A stretch of DNA of 59,370 nucleotides, from positions 1 to 59,370 of the IMG/VR virus record IMGVR_UViG_3300037106_000077. One strand, written 5' to 3'. The first letter of the stretch is position 1. Each line of letters begins with the position of its first letter. Positions 31,715 to 38,264 of this stretch are shown one piece after another. Both the position numbers and the translations under genes were made by a program. Below the pieces are notes generated by a model. It ran no database searches. It saw only the letters and a program-made list of their open reading frames with translations, and had not been told where the DNA came from. The stretch is from a virus.

Positions 31715-31803
31715 GGAGAAATGGATGAGTGGATTAAATCAGTAACCTGCTAAGTTACCGTGCGGGGAAACCCGCACCGAGAGTTCGAATCTCTCTTTCT
31801 CCG
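31715..31803 (+). tRNA. tRNA-Ser (anticodon GCU)
   Basis: Class II with variable arm TGCGGG-gaaa-CCCGCA, anticodon loop CTGCTAA on GTAAC/GTTAC, acceptor GGAGAAA/TTTCTCC, discriminator G. Confidence 0.93.
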
Positions 31804-31845
31804 CTTTTATTTATAATATTAATAATAATGTTTAAATATTTTTAT

Positions 31846-31930
31846 GGTAGAATGGCAGAGTGGTCTATTGCACTTGTCCTGAAAACAAGCGAGGGTAATT
31901 CCTCCGTGGGTCCAAATCCTACTTCTACCG
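31846..31930 (+). tRNA. tRNA-Ser (anticodon UGA; C33)
   Basis: Class II with variable arm GAGG...CCTC; anticodon stem CTTGT/ACAAG with loop CCTGAAA, so position 33 is C. Acceptor GGTAGAA/TTCTACC, discriminator G. Confidence 0.87.
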
Positions 31931-31933
31931 CAC

Positions 31934-32178
31934 TATGAACTGTATTGCAATTCAGTTCATAACTCACATAATACTATAAACAATTATGTTTTGCAGAATA
32001 TGATTGATGTAAAATGTGTGAATTCCAGTTGCATAAGAAGCTGTTTCTAATGTTCAGTGAAATGTTGTATTGTATTCGTGGTTGGCAACATGAAATTTAA
32101 GAAAATGTTTTGTGAGACATTCATATGCTTGTAATAGTATAGGAAAAACGTAAGTAAAAGGCTTACACTGGAACATTA
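31934..32178 (+). ncRNA. Candidate structured RNA inside tRNA cluster D
   Basis: 245 nt without an ORF between tRNA-Ser and tRNA-Phe. A 9-bp hairpin TATGAACTG/CAGTTCATA (31934-31961) is followed by a domain closed by TAATGTTCAGTG (32048) with CACTGGAACATTA (32166-32178), one C bulged. It encloses hairpins ATGTTG/CAACAT, AATGT/ACATT and GTAAG/CTTAC. No known class recognised. Confidence 0.55.
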
Positions 32179-32179
32179 T

Positions 32180-32254
32180 GGAGATGTAGCTGAGTTGGTA
32201 TAGCGGTGGTTTGAAGCACCACGACAATCACTGGTTCGATTCCAGTCTTCTCCA
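32180..32254 (+). tRNA. tRNA-Phe (anticodon GAA)
   Basis: Anticodon loop TTGAAGC on GTGGT/ACCAC, T arm ACTGG-TTCGATT-CCAGT; one T-T mismatch in the acceptor. Confidence 0.9.
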
Positions 32255-32264
32255 CAATATAATT

Positions 32265-32339
32265 GCGAAATAGGTGTTGATGGTTGCACAGGAGTCTTCC
32301 AAACTTCGGGAGTAGGTTCGAATCCTATATTTCGCTCCA
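32265..32339 (+). tRNA. tRNA-Gly (anticodon UCC) with encoded CCA
   Basis: Acceptor GCGAAAT/ATTTCGC, anticodon loop CTTCCAA, discriminator U. The only tRNA in the window followed by a genomic CCA. Confidence 0.88.
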
Positions 32340-32343
32340 AAAT

Positions 32344-32416
32344 TGACCCGTATCTTAATTGGTAGAGAAATTATCTCATAAGTAATAGGTTGAAGGTTCG
32401 AATCCTTCCGGGTCAA
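32344..32416 (+). tRNA. tRNA-Met or Ile2 (anticodon CAU)
   Basis: Acceptor TGACCCG/CGGGTCA, anticodon loop CTCATAA on ATTAT/GTAAT, T arm GAAGG-TTCGAAT-CCTTC. With the copy at 18590 one may be the lysidine Ile tRNA. Confidence 0.9.
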
Positions 32417-32473
32417 CGAAATAAAAACATTTTTAATTACAAATAATTTTATTATATTTGTAAAAAATATTTT

Positions 32474-32698
32474 ATGAAAAATAAAAAAGAAAAACTTATA
32501 ATTGATTTAGAAAATTTTAATGATAAAAACATTAAATTAATAAAAAAAATAAAAAATTCTAATTTTACAAATAATCACAAATATAAACAATGTTATTTCG
32601 AATCTAATAAAATTATTGGAAATACAACAAATTGTTGTTTACCTTGCGATATTTATTGTTTCAATAGAATAAAAAATAATGCATCATTAGCTCAGTGA
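32474..32698 (+). CDS. Small Cys-containing protein overlapping tRNA-Asn, 74 aa
   Basis: Lys/Asn-rich start (KEKLIIDLENFNDKN) and a Cys cluster NTTNCCLPCDIYC that could bind metal. The last 6 codons and stop lie inside tRNA-Asn at 32681. A TATATTTG box sits about 14 nt before the ATG. Coding status is moderate. Confidence 0.5.
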   Translation: MKNKKEKLIIDLENFNDKNIKLIKKIKNSNFTNNHKYKQCYFESNKIIGNTTNCCLPCDIYCFNRIKNNASLAQ

Positions 32699-32752
32699 TA
32701 GAGCGTCACGCCGTTAACGTGGGGGTCGGTGGTTTGAATCCATCATGGTGCG
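32681..32752 (+). tRNA. tRNA-Asn (anticodon GUU; C33)
   Basis: Second Asn tRNA, acceptor GCATCAT/ATGGTGC, D arm GCTC/GAGC, anticodon stem TCACG/CGTGG with loop CCGTTAA (C33), discriminator G. Unlike the U33 copy at 31082. Confidence 0.85.
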
Positions 32753-32823
32753 CTAATTTAAATTAAATATGTATTGTAATTCTAAAAATTTTAACTAAAT
32801 TTGAAATCTAATAATTTTTAAAC

Positions 32824-33054
32824 ATGAATATAATTAATATTTTAAAGAAAATCTGGAAATCATTTTCCAATTATTTTATGGCATATATTATAATAATTGC
32901 AGTTATTGTTGGTTTAATAGTAAATGATTTTGCGGTTGGATTTTATACTTTTTTTGGAGAAGGAATTGTAATTTCAGTATTTATTGGTTTAAGACAATTG
33001 TATTGGTACATAACAAAAACTGGTGATTATGAAAATAAAAATACTAAAAAATAA
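32824..33054 (+). CDS. Small membrane protein, 76 aa
   Basis: Two hydrophobic segments: YFMAYIIIIAVIVGLIV (about 17-33) and FYTFFGEGIVISVFIGL (about 40-57), with a basic N-terminus and a charged tail. Inner-membrane protein of unknown role; the next gene starts inside its 3' end, so they are coupled. Confidence 0.65.
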   Translation: MNIINILKKIWKSFSNYFMAYIIIIAVIVGLIVNDFAVGFYTFFGEGIVISVFIGLRQLYWYITKTGDYENKNTKK

Positions 33055-33544
33055 ACATTATCCTTTTCCATATTTTTTTTTAGCATTACCTGTTTGGACT
33101 GGTAAGTTTAAAGAAATTGAAAAAAATTTTATGTTTACTGAATCATGTCTTTATGATTTACAAAATAATGACCAATTTGATGTAAATAAATTATTTGGAT
33201 TTAGTATTGGTTTGCATCATAATATATCATTTAGATTTGGTTGGAGAGCATTACCAAATGAAAAAAAAATTGAAATTCTTACAGATGAATATCATGATGG
33301 TATAAGACAAGAACAAAAATCAATAGGTAAAATAAACATTGATGTGTGGTATAAATTTCAATTAATTTATTATTGGGATAATGTTAACGAAAAAACAATA
33401 TATTATTTATATAACCCATATGAAAGCTATGGTATAACAAACAATTTTAGTATTAAAAAGAAAAGTGGTTTAGGATATACATTAGGACTGTACTTTGGTG
33501 GTAATAAAAAAGCACCTCATGATATTATAATTTATAAAAAATAA
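33029..33544 (+). CDS. Hypothetical protein, 171 aa
   Basis: Soluble, beta-rich and aromatic (GFSIGLHHNISFRFGWRALP near 66; YYLYNPYESYGI near 130). ATG 33029 (MKIKILKNKHYPFPYFF) is preferred to the GTG two codons earlier. Overlaps the membrane-protein gene by 26 nt. No family recognised. Confidence 0.62.
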   Translation: MKIKILKNKHYPFPYFFLALPVWTGKFKEIEKNFMFTESCLYDLQNNDQFDVNKLFGFSIGLHHNISFRFGWRALPNEKKIEILTDEYHDGIRQEQKSIGKINIDVWYKFQLIYYWDNVNEKTIYYLYNPYESYGITNNFSIKKKSGLGYTLGLYFGGNKKAPHDIIIYKK

Positions 33545-33549
33545 TTATT

Positions 33550-33858
33550 ATGAAAGCCAAATTTTTATTATTTTTTCTTATTTTTACCTTTAACTGTTCT
33601 ATTTCAAAAAATATTGATGTTTTTAATACAGTAAAAAAGGAATATGCAGGTACAGTAAGTTCTTCATTTTTTATTAAAATACCTTTTAATAATTATACAT
33701 TAATTGAAACAGAAATAAGTTCAATACCAATTAGAGGTAAAATTGAAATAAAAGTGGGAACTAAATGTTATTATTATTATATTATAGATAAAAAAACTGG
33801 AAAAGAAATATTAATGGTAATTTGGGAACATGCCAAAAAAGGTTATGTTGTAATGTAA
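33550..33858 (+). CDS. Putative lipoprotein, 102 aa
   Basis: MKAKFLLFFLIFTFNCSISK is a short signal peptide ending in a lipobox-like TFNC; Cys16 would be lipidated. The mature part is small and beta-rich. It could act at the host envelope, e.g. in superinfection exclusion (inference from location only). Ends just before tRNA-Thr. Confidence 0.6.
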   Translation: MKAKFLLFFLIFTFNCSISKNIDVFNTVKKEYAGTVSSSFFIKIPFNNYTLIETEISSIPIRGKIEIKVGTKCYYYYIIDKKTGKEILMVIWEHAKKGYVVM

Positions 33859-33864
33859 ATAGAT

Positions 33865-33948
33865 GCCTTCTTCGTATAGTGGTCGATTACACCGGATTTG
33901 TAACCCGGTTCTTAACAAGACACGTTGGTTCGAATCCAACAGAAGGCT
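33865..33948 (+). tRNA. tRNA-Thr (anticodon UGU)
   Basis: Acceptor GCCTTCT/AGAAGGC, anticodon loop TTTGTAA with CCGG/CCGG stem, extended variable region, T arm GTTGG-TTCGAAT-CCAAC. Third Thr isoacceptor. Confidence 0.86.
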
Positions 33949-33980
33949 CTAAATGATTGTAACGCAATAAGTTATAAATT

Positions 33981-34053
33981 GCCCCTATAGTATAATGGAT
34001 AAGTGCATAGGTCCTCTAAACCTACAGTCGTGGTTCGATTCCACGTAGGGGTA
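33981..34053 (+). tRNA. tRNA-Arg (anticodon UCU; C33)
   Basis: Acceptor GCCCCTA/TAGGGGT, perfect anticodon stem TAGGT/ACCTA with loop CCTCTAA, so position 33 is C. Reads AGA, the main Arg codon in this AT-rich genome. Confidence 0.87.
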
Positions 34054-34143
34054 CAAAATTTAATTATTTTATAACGCATAATTAATAAATTTTAATTAAT
34101 ATTGTAAAATAATTTATATACATTTAAATAATAACATAAAAAA

Positions 34144-34680
34144 ATGAAGAATTTAAGAATACCTTGTAATTTTTTTGAAACAAAAGGAATTGGTCAAAGT
34201 AATGATTCAGATTATCCATCAAGCTATCATTTAGCATTAATGGATTGTGGTATAGAAACAATGAATATTATGACATATTCATCAATTTTACCTGCAGAAG
34301 CTAGTTTAATTGAAATTCCAGATAAAAGTTGGTTTAATGATAATTTTGGAAGTGTTATGGAAAGTATAATGGCTGTTCATCATGGAACTAGAAGTCAATT
34401 AGTTAGTGCTGGTTTATGCTATAATTGGTTATATGATTCAGAAAACAAAAAAATTGGTGGATTGGTAGTTGAAAGACATGGAAATTTTAGTAAGGAAGCA
34501 ACAGAAGAAAGATTATATCAATCAATTTATGAATTAAAAAATAAATCATTTAGTCATTTTAATTGGAATGAAGATGAATTTAAAATATTAGTTTCATCTT
34601 TTGAAATTGATGAACAATATGGTACTGCAATGGCAGCATTATGTTTTACAAATTATTTTATTAGAGATGAAATAAATTAA
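34144..34680 (+). CDS. Pyruvoyl-dependent arginine decarboxylase-like, 178 aa
   Basis: Makes agmatine from arginine, an entry to polyamine synthesis. Family features: KGIGQSND start, ALMDCGIETMNIMTYSSILP with the Ser-Ser self-cleavage site (about residues 54-55) that yields the pyruvoyl cofactor, SAGLCYNWL near 96, and a C-terminal helix-strand. Length (178) fits the 160-195 aa family. Polyamines bind DNA, tRNA and ribosomes, which suits the neighbouring genes (inference). Confidence 0.85.
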   Translation: MKNLRIPCNFFETKGIGQSNDSDYPSSYHLALMDCGIETMNIMTYSSILPAEASLIEIPDKSWFNDNFGSVMESIMAVHHGTRSQLVSAGLCYNWLYDSENKKIGGLVVERHGNFSKEATEERLYQSIYELKNKSFSHFNWNEDEFKILVSSFEIDEQYGTAMAALCFTNYFIRDEIN

Positions 34681-34684
34681 AAAT

Positions 34685-34831
34685 ATGAATACAGTAATTT
34701 GTCCAAAATGTAAAAATGTTATTATTGTATCAAAAGATAAAGATTTTGTTATTTGTTGTGGTGAAGTAATTTATGAAATAAATAATGCACCTGTAGTTCA
34801 ATTGGATTCGAGCATCACTTTCCTAAAGTGA
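34685..34831 (+). CDS. Small zinc-ribbon-like protein overlapping tRNA-Arg, 48 aa
   Basis: TVICPKCKNVIIVSKDKDFVICC forms a CxxC...CC metal site. The last 45 nt lie inside tRNA-Arg(CCU). It starts 4 nt after the decarboxylase stop and is probably co-translated. Confidence 0.5.
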   Translation: MNTVICPKCKNVIIVSKDKDFVICCGEVIYEINNAPVVQLDSSITFLK

Positions 34832-34861
34832 TTGTTATGAGTTCGAATCTCATCAGGTGTA
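34787..34861 (+). tRNA. tRNA-Arg (anticodon CCU)
   Basis: Acceptor GCACCTG/CAGGTGT, anticodon loop TTCCTAA on TCACT/AGTGA, T arm ATGAG-TTCGAAT-CTCAT. Confidence 0.9.
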
Positions 34862-34873
34862 CTAAAATAGTAT

Positions 34874-35062
34874 ATGAATAAAGAAAAAAAAGTTATATGT
34901 GTATTATGTGGTAGAGAATGGTTACCTAGAATAAAAAACTTATGTGAATGTGGTGGTTTTTGTACTTGGGGATATGAACCAAATAAACCAGAAAGTTTTA
35001 TTGTTGATGAAAATGGTATTTGGTATTTAAAACCAGTACCTGATAATATAAAAAACATATAG
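34874..35062 (+). CDS. Small zinc-finger protein, 62 aa
   Basis: CVLCGREW...LCECGGFC gives two CxxC-type pairs, a rubredoxin/zinc-ribbon-like knuckle, followed by an aromatic tail (CTWGYEPNKPESF). Ends in TAG. The next gene starts 2 nt downstream. Function unknown. Confidence 0.6.
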   Translation: MNKEKKVICVLCGREWLPRIKNLCECGGFCTWGYEPNKPESFIVDENGIWYLKPVPDNIKNI

Positions 35063-35064
35063 TT

Positions 35065-35277
35065 ATGGATTTTTCAAAAATGACGATAGAACTTTATCAA
35101 TCAATTTTGAATGCTCGTACAATAATTAATGAAAGTAAAAAGGGTCTTGCATTATTATTGTTGGAAATTGAAAATATTCAAAATAATATAGAGAAAAAAA
35201 AATTAAAAAAAGAAGTTATTGATTTAATTAAAAATTTTAGTGAACGTGATGAAAATTTAAAACAATTTGAATTTTAA
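35065..35277 (+). CDS. Hypothetical helical protein, 70 aa
   Basis: Almost all helix (IENIQNNIEKKKLKKEVIDL), possibly a short coiled coil. Coupled to the zinc-finger gene (2-nt gap) and ending 3 nt before tRNA-Arg(UCG). Confidence 0.6.
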   Translation: MDFSKMTIELYQSILNARTIINESKKGLALLLLEIENIQNNIEKKKLKKEVIDLIKNFSERDENLKQFEF

Positions 35278-35280
35278 TTC

Positions 35281-35352
35281 ACCTCTGTAGTTCAACGGAT
35301 AGAACGGAAGTCCTCGAAACTTAGAATACGGGTTCAAATCCTGTCAGGGGTA
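35281..35352 (+). tRNA. tRNA-Arg (anticodon UCG; C33)
   Basis: Acceptor ACCTCTG/CAGGGGT, D arm GTTC/GAAC, anticodon loop CCTCGAA (C33) on AAGT/ACTT. Confidence 0.84.
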
Positions 35353-35364
35353 CTAAATCAATAT

Positions 35365-35440
35365 ACGTCTGTATCACGCTACGCTACGAACGTAGAGAAG
35401 TGTAATTGGAATCATGAGAGTTCGAATCTCTTCAGACGTA
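35365..35440 (+). tRNA. Aberrant tRNA-Arg (anticodon ACG) lacking a normal D arm
   Basis: Acceptor ACGTCTG/CAGACGT, anticodon arm CTACG-CTACGAA-CGTAG and T arm GAGAG-TTCGAAT-CTCTT are intact. Only 8 nt (35372-35379) separate acceptor and anticodon stem, so there is no D arm, while the variable region is about 20 nt. Degenerate gene, or a variant fold. Confidence 0.6.
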
Positions 35441-35457
35441 CTTTTTTACGTTTCGAA

Positions 35458-35467
35458 CGTATTTATT
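35458..35467 (+). promoter_or_regulatory. GTATTTAT-class promoter of HNH gene
   Basis: CGTATTTATT 13 nt before ATG 35481. Confidence 0.52.
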
Positions 35468-35480
35468 TTAAAAGTTCGAT

Positions 35481-36146
35481 ATGATAAAATATGAAGAAAA
35501 TAAATTACGTAAAATTGTAAATGAATGTTCATTATATAGAGAAGTATTATTAAAATTTGAAAGAAATGATTCAGGTGCTGCATATAAAACACTACATAGA
35601 AGAATAAAAGAATGGAAAATAGATACATCGCATTTTTTAAGTCAAAGTGAAATAATGAAGAATAAAATAAGCAATGGCTTATATCCAAAAAAAACTAATA
35701 ATGAATTGTTTTCCATTAATAACATTACAAGGCATGTAATAAAACGTAGAATAATTGAAGAAAATTTAATTGAATATAAATGTATTTTTTGTGGTCAAAA
35801 TGAATGGTGGTATGGTAAAAAAATATCCTTAATTTTAGACCACATTAATGGAATACATAATGATAATAGATTAGAAAATTTAAGATTTTTATGTCCAAAT
35901 TGTAATGCTACATTAGAAACGCATTGTAAAGGTAGTAAAGGTTTAATACCAAAAATAAAAAAAGAACGAAAATATTCGCCTCATATTAATCAAAGAAAAG
36001 TTAAAGAAAGACCGTCATATGAACAACTTCAACGAGAAATTAAAAAATTAGGTTATGTTGGAACTGGAAAAAAATATGACGTAAGTGATAATGCAATAAG
36101 AAGATGGATAAAATTATACGAAAAAATTAAAATAAACCAAATTTAA
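35481..36146 (+). CDS. HNH homing endonuclease, 221 aa
   Basis: CIFCGQNEWW, LILDHINGIHNDNRLENLRFLCPNC (about 115-138) and a C-terminal helix-turn-helix (YDVSDNAIRRWIKLY). Paralogue of the gene at 13827; the two share the DNA-reading HTH almost unchanged but differ in the N-terminal half. Inserted after the Arg tRNAs of cluster D. Confidence 0.93.
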   Translation: MIKYEENKLRKIVNECSLYREVLLKFERNDSGAAYKTLHRRIKEWKIDTSHFLSQSEIMKNKISNGLYPKKTNNELFSINNITRHVIKRRIIEENLIEYKCIFCGQNEWWYGKKISLILDHINGIHNDNRLENLRFLCPNCNATLETHCKGSKGLIPKIKKERKYSPHINQRKVKERPSYEQLQREIKKLGYVGTGKKYDVSDNAIRRWIKLYEKIKINQI

Positions 36147-36149
36147 AAT

Positions 36150-36806
36150 ATGAACACAAATATTATTCTAACTCCTCAATTAACATCAATGTTAGATATT
36201 TTAAGAACAATTGATTTTGCAATTAAGCATATTGAAGAAAATAAACTTTTTGTTAATATTCATTTATTTGAATCACAAGAATTATTTGTAGAATCTCTTT
36301 TACAATTTAATTTAACTAATGATGGTATTGGTGTTGCTGTAGGTAAAACTTTTTTAAACGGAGATAGAATTCATATTTATTTAAATTTAAATGCTTTTCC
36401 ATTTAAATTTATAATATTTCATGAAATAGGACATGCTTTTTTACTTACTCATTATCCCAATAAACAACCTGATAAATCATTACATCAACAAATTAGAATT
36501 ATTGGAGAAGAATTGTTTTGTGATTTATATGCTTTAAAATTATTAAACGATAAAAATATTAGTAAAGAAATTATGAATAATCATTGTAATAATTATTATG
36601 ATTATTTAAAAGATAATTTATCACCATTTAAAATAAATGGGTCATTGTTAAGAATATGTAATATTGCTAATTATTTTCCAGAACTTAATAATGAATTGAG
36701 TACTATGAATCAAACAAATAATATTTATTGTTTACTAAATGAAAAAAATTTAAATTTCAATAAATTAGATGAAGCAATTATAAAATTTTTTGACTATAAA
36801 ATTTAA
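36150..36806 (+). CDS. Zinc metallopeptidase-like protein, 218 aa
   Basis: FHEIGHAFLL (about residues 90-99) is the HExxH zinc site, and ELFCDLYAL about 28 residues later supplies the third acidic ligand, the gluzincin/ImmA-IrrE arrangement. No DNA-binding domain, so not a full ImmA repressor-cleaving protein. Starts 3 nt after the HNH gene. Might cleave a host regulator; inference only. Confidence 0.75.
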   Translation: MNTNIILTPQLTSMLDILRTIDFAIKHIEENKLFVNIHLFESQELFVESLLQFNLTNDGIGVAVGKTFLNGDRIHIYLNLNAFPFKFIIFHEIGHAFLLTHYPNKQPDKSLHQQIRIIGEELFCDLYALKLLNDKNISKEIMNNHCNNYYDYLKDNLSPFKINGSLLRICNIANYFPELNNELSTMNQTNNIYCLLNEKNLNFNKLDEAIIKFFDYKI

Positions 36807-36869
36807 TGTGATATGAAAACTGTACGTATTAATTCTCCGTAGTTTAGGCAATTAGCTTGAATTATGGTT

Positions 36870-37070
36870 ATGGAAAATTCCAATTTTAGTCCGAAACAAC
36901 CAGCTAAATACTGGTTGGTAGAGTTCACCCTTACGAGTGGTGAAGTACTACAGTTTTATGTTAAAACAAAAACTCAATTTGATGCTTATGAAAAAGCAGA
37001 TAGTTATAAGTATTTTGCAAATAACAAAAAATTATTTGATTTATTAAAAACATTTAGGCTTATGCCTTAA
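36870..37070 (+). CDS. Hypothetical protein, 66 aa
   Basis: NFSPKQPAKYWLVEFTLTSGEVLQFYVKTKTQFDAYEKAD: a compact beta-hairpin/helix protein; Bacteroidota phages often have such 60-70 residue genes. ATG 36870 is used (an ATG two codons upstream is possible). Between the previous gene and this one, 36826-36855 resembles the 5' half of a tRNA. Confidence 0.6.
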   Translation: MENSNFSPKQPAKYWLVEFTLTSGEVLQFYVKTKTQFDAYEKADSYKYFANNKKLFDLLKTFRLMP

Positions 37071-37100
37071 TGTAAAATGCAGGGTAATGCCCTGCAACAT

Positions 37101-37173
37101 GCGAGATTAGCTCAGTTGGTAGAGCGTCTGTTTACCAAACAGAAAGTCGTGAGTCCGAACCCCATATCTCGCT
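37101..37173 (+). tRNA. tRNA-Gly (anticodon ACC)
   Basis: Acceptor GCGAGAT/ATCTCGC, D arm GCTC/GAGC, perfect anticodon stem TCTGT/ACAGA with loop TTACCAA. A34 is unusual for Gly. Last tRNA of cluster D. Confidence 0.88.
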
Positions 37174-37249
37174 CAAATCATAAAATAAATAAATTTTTAT
37201 TATAATATCAATTATTATTTATATCTTTACACATTAAAATAATAAACAT

Positions 37250-37519
37250 ATGCAAGCTAATGATTTAATCAACGGATTATTTGAATGTTGTTCAGGATTT
37301 TTTTGTTGGATAAACATATATAGATTGGTAAAAGATAAATGTTTAAAAGGAGTTTCTTGGATTCCATTATCATTTTTTACTCTTTGGGGTTTTTGGAATT
37401 TATATTATTATCCAAGTTTGCATCAAATGCTAAGTTTTCTTGGTGGTCTATCAATTGTCTTTGCTAATATTGTATGGCTATCATTAGTATTTTATTATAA
37501 ATTTAGAACAAAAAAATAA
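37250..37519 (+). CDS. Small membrane protein with PQ-loop-like repeat, 89 aa
   Basis: Three hydrophobic segments (about 8-24, 38-55, 60-82) and KCLKGVSWIPLSFFTLWGFWN, reminiscent of SemiSWEET/PQ-loop half-transporters found in phages. Its stop overlaps the predicted 5' end of the RNase P RNA. Confidence 0.7.
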   Translation: MQANDLINGLFECCSGFFCWINIYRLVKDKCLKGVSWIPLSFFTLWGFWNLYYYPSLHQMLSFLGGLSIVFANIVWLSLVFYYKFRTKK

Positions 37520-37795
37520 CACAGAGGATTCATCGCTGTACTTTTTAAAGTATAGAGGAAGTTCAGAACTCAACTGCATAAAACAGGAGACTTAAATTGT
37601 CGTTATTACTGTTGAATGAGCAAGCCATACAGACTTAGACGGATTGCAGGTCTATAATAGTCGGGTTGGTGCACCTGAAAGGGATTTACTTGTTAAAGTA
37701 AATAGACAAATGATGAAATAATTGTTTTTTCTTTTATTTAATATGAAATAAAAGAACAATTAAACAGAATTCTGGCTACGCTCATGTTATTTTTT
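37517..37795 (+). ncRNA. rnpB: RNase P RNA
   Basis: Catalytic RNA that matures tRNA 5' ends. CR-I AGGAAGTTCAGAA (37556-37568) and CR-V ACAGAATTCTGGCTA (37764-37778) form helix P4 with the single bulged U seen in all RNase P RNAs. CR-II GAGCAAGCC (37618) and the GACAAATGATGA block of CR-IV (about 37705) are present in order. P3 is CTGTACTTT/AAAGTATAG. Likely P1 is AACA-GAG with CTC-TGTT. About 280 nt, shorter than host RNAs (about 350-400), with some peripheral helices reduced. It directly follows the largest tRNA cluster. A phage-encoded copy is rare. Confidence 0.88.
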
Positions 37796-37803
37796 ATTTC
37801 ATA

Positions 37804-37832
37804 TTGTAACATTCTTAAATAATTTTCGTATA
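37804..37832 (+). promoter_or_regulatory. TTGTAAC-n-TTCGTATA element
   Basis: TTGTAAC at 37804 and TTCGTATA at 37825, 55 nt before the bL12 gene. Confidence 0.52.
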
Positions 37833-37886
37833 ATTATTAAAATAATTAAATTAATATTATTATATTTACCCAAAATTTAAAATAAA

Positions 37887-38264
37887 ATGGTAACAAATCC
37901 GAAATTATTCGAAATTGCTGATACATTATCGAAATTAACTGTATTAGAAGCAAAAGAATTACTTAATATTCTTGAAAATGATTATGGTATCAAACCAGAA
38001 GATACTAGTATTTTAATGTTCACACCAATAATTGAAACAAATGTAATAGAACAAACTGAATTCAATGTTTATTTGAAAGAAATTGGTGGACAAAAACTAC
38101 AAATTATTAAAAAAGTAAAAGAACTTCTTAATTTGGAACTTAAAACAGCAAAAGAATTAGTTGATTCTGCACCATGTACTTTATGTGAAAAAACTTCAAA
38201 AATCAATGCTCAAACTTTCAAATCTGAATTAGAAAATTTTGGTGCTATAATTGAAATAAAATAA
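37887..38264 (+). CDS. rplL: Ribosomal protein bL12 (L7/L12) homologue, 125 aa
   Basis: Both bL12 domains are present. N-terminal dimerisation helices: FEIADTLSKLTVLEAKELLN (about 7-26); a short hinge; the C-terminal factor-binding domain EQTEFNVYLKEIG (about 53) and KLQIIKKVKELLNLELKTAKELVDSAPC (70-97), which recruits EF-G and EF-Tu on the ribosome stalk. Length 125, like host bL12. bL12 is one of the few ribosomal proteins known from phages; it could replace or compete with host L12 in the stalk. Its stop overlaps the next start. Confidence 0.9.
   Translation: MVTNPKLFEIADTLSKLTVLEAKELLNILENDYGIKPEDTSILMFTPIIETNVIEQTEFNVYLKEIGGQKLQIIKKVKELLNLELKTAKELVDSAPCTLCEKTSKINAQTFKSELENFGAIIEIK

Noticed and set aside
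36826-36860. tRNA 5'-half-like sequence (CCGTAGTTTAGGCAATTAG)
   Set aside because: No matching acceptor 3' strand or T arm follows; kept only as a remark on the neighbouring gene.
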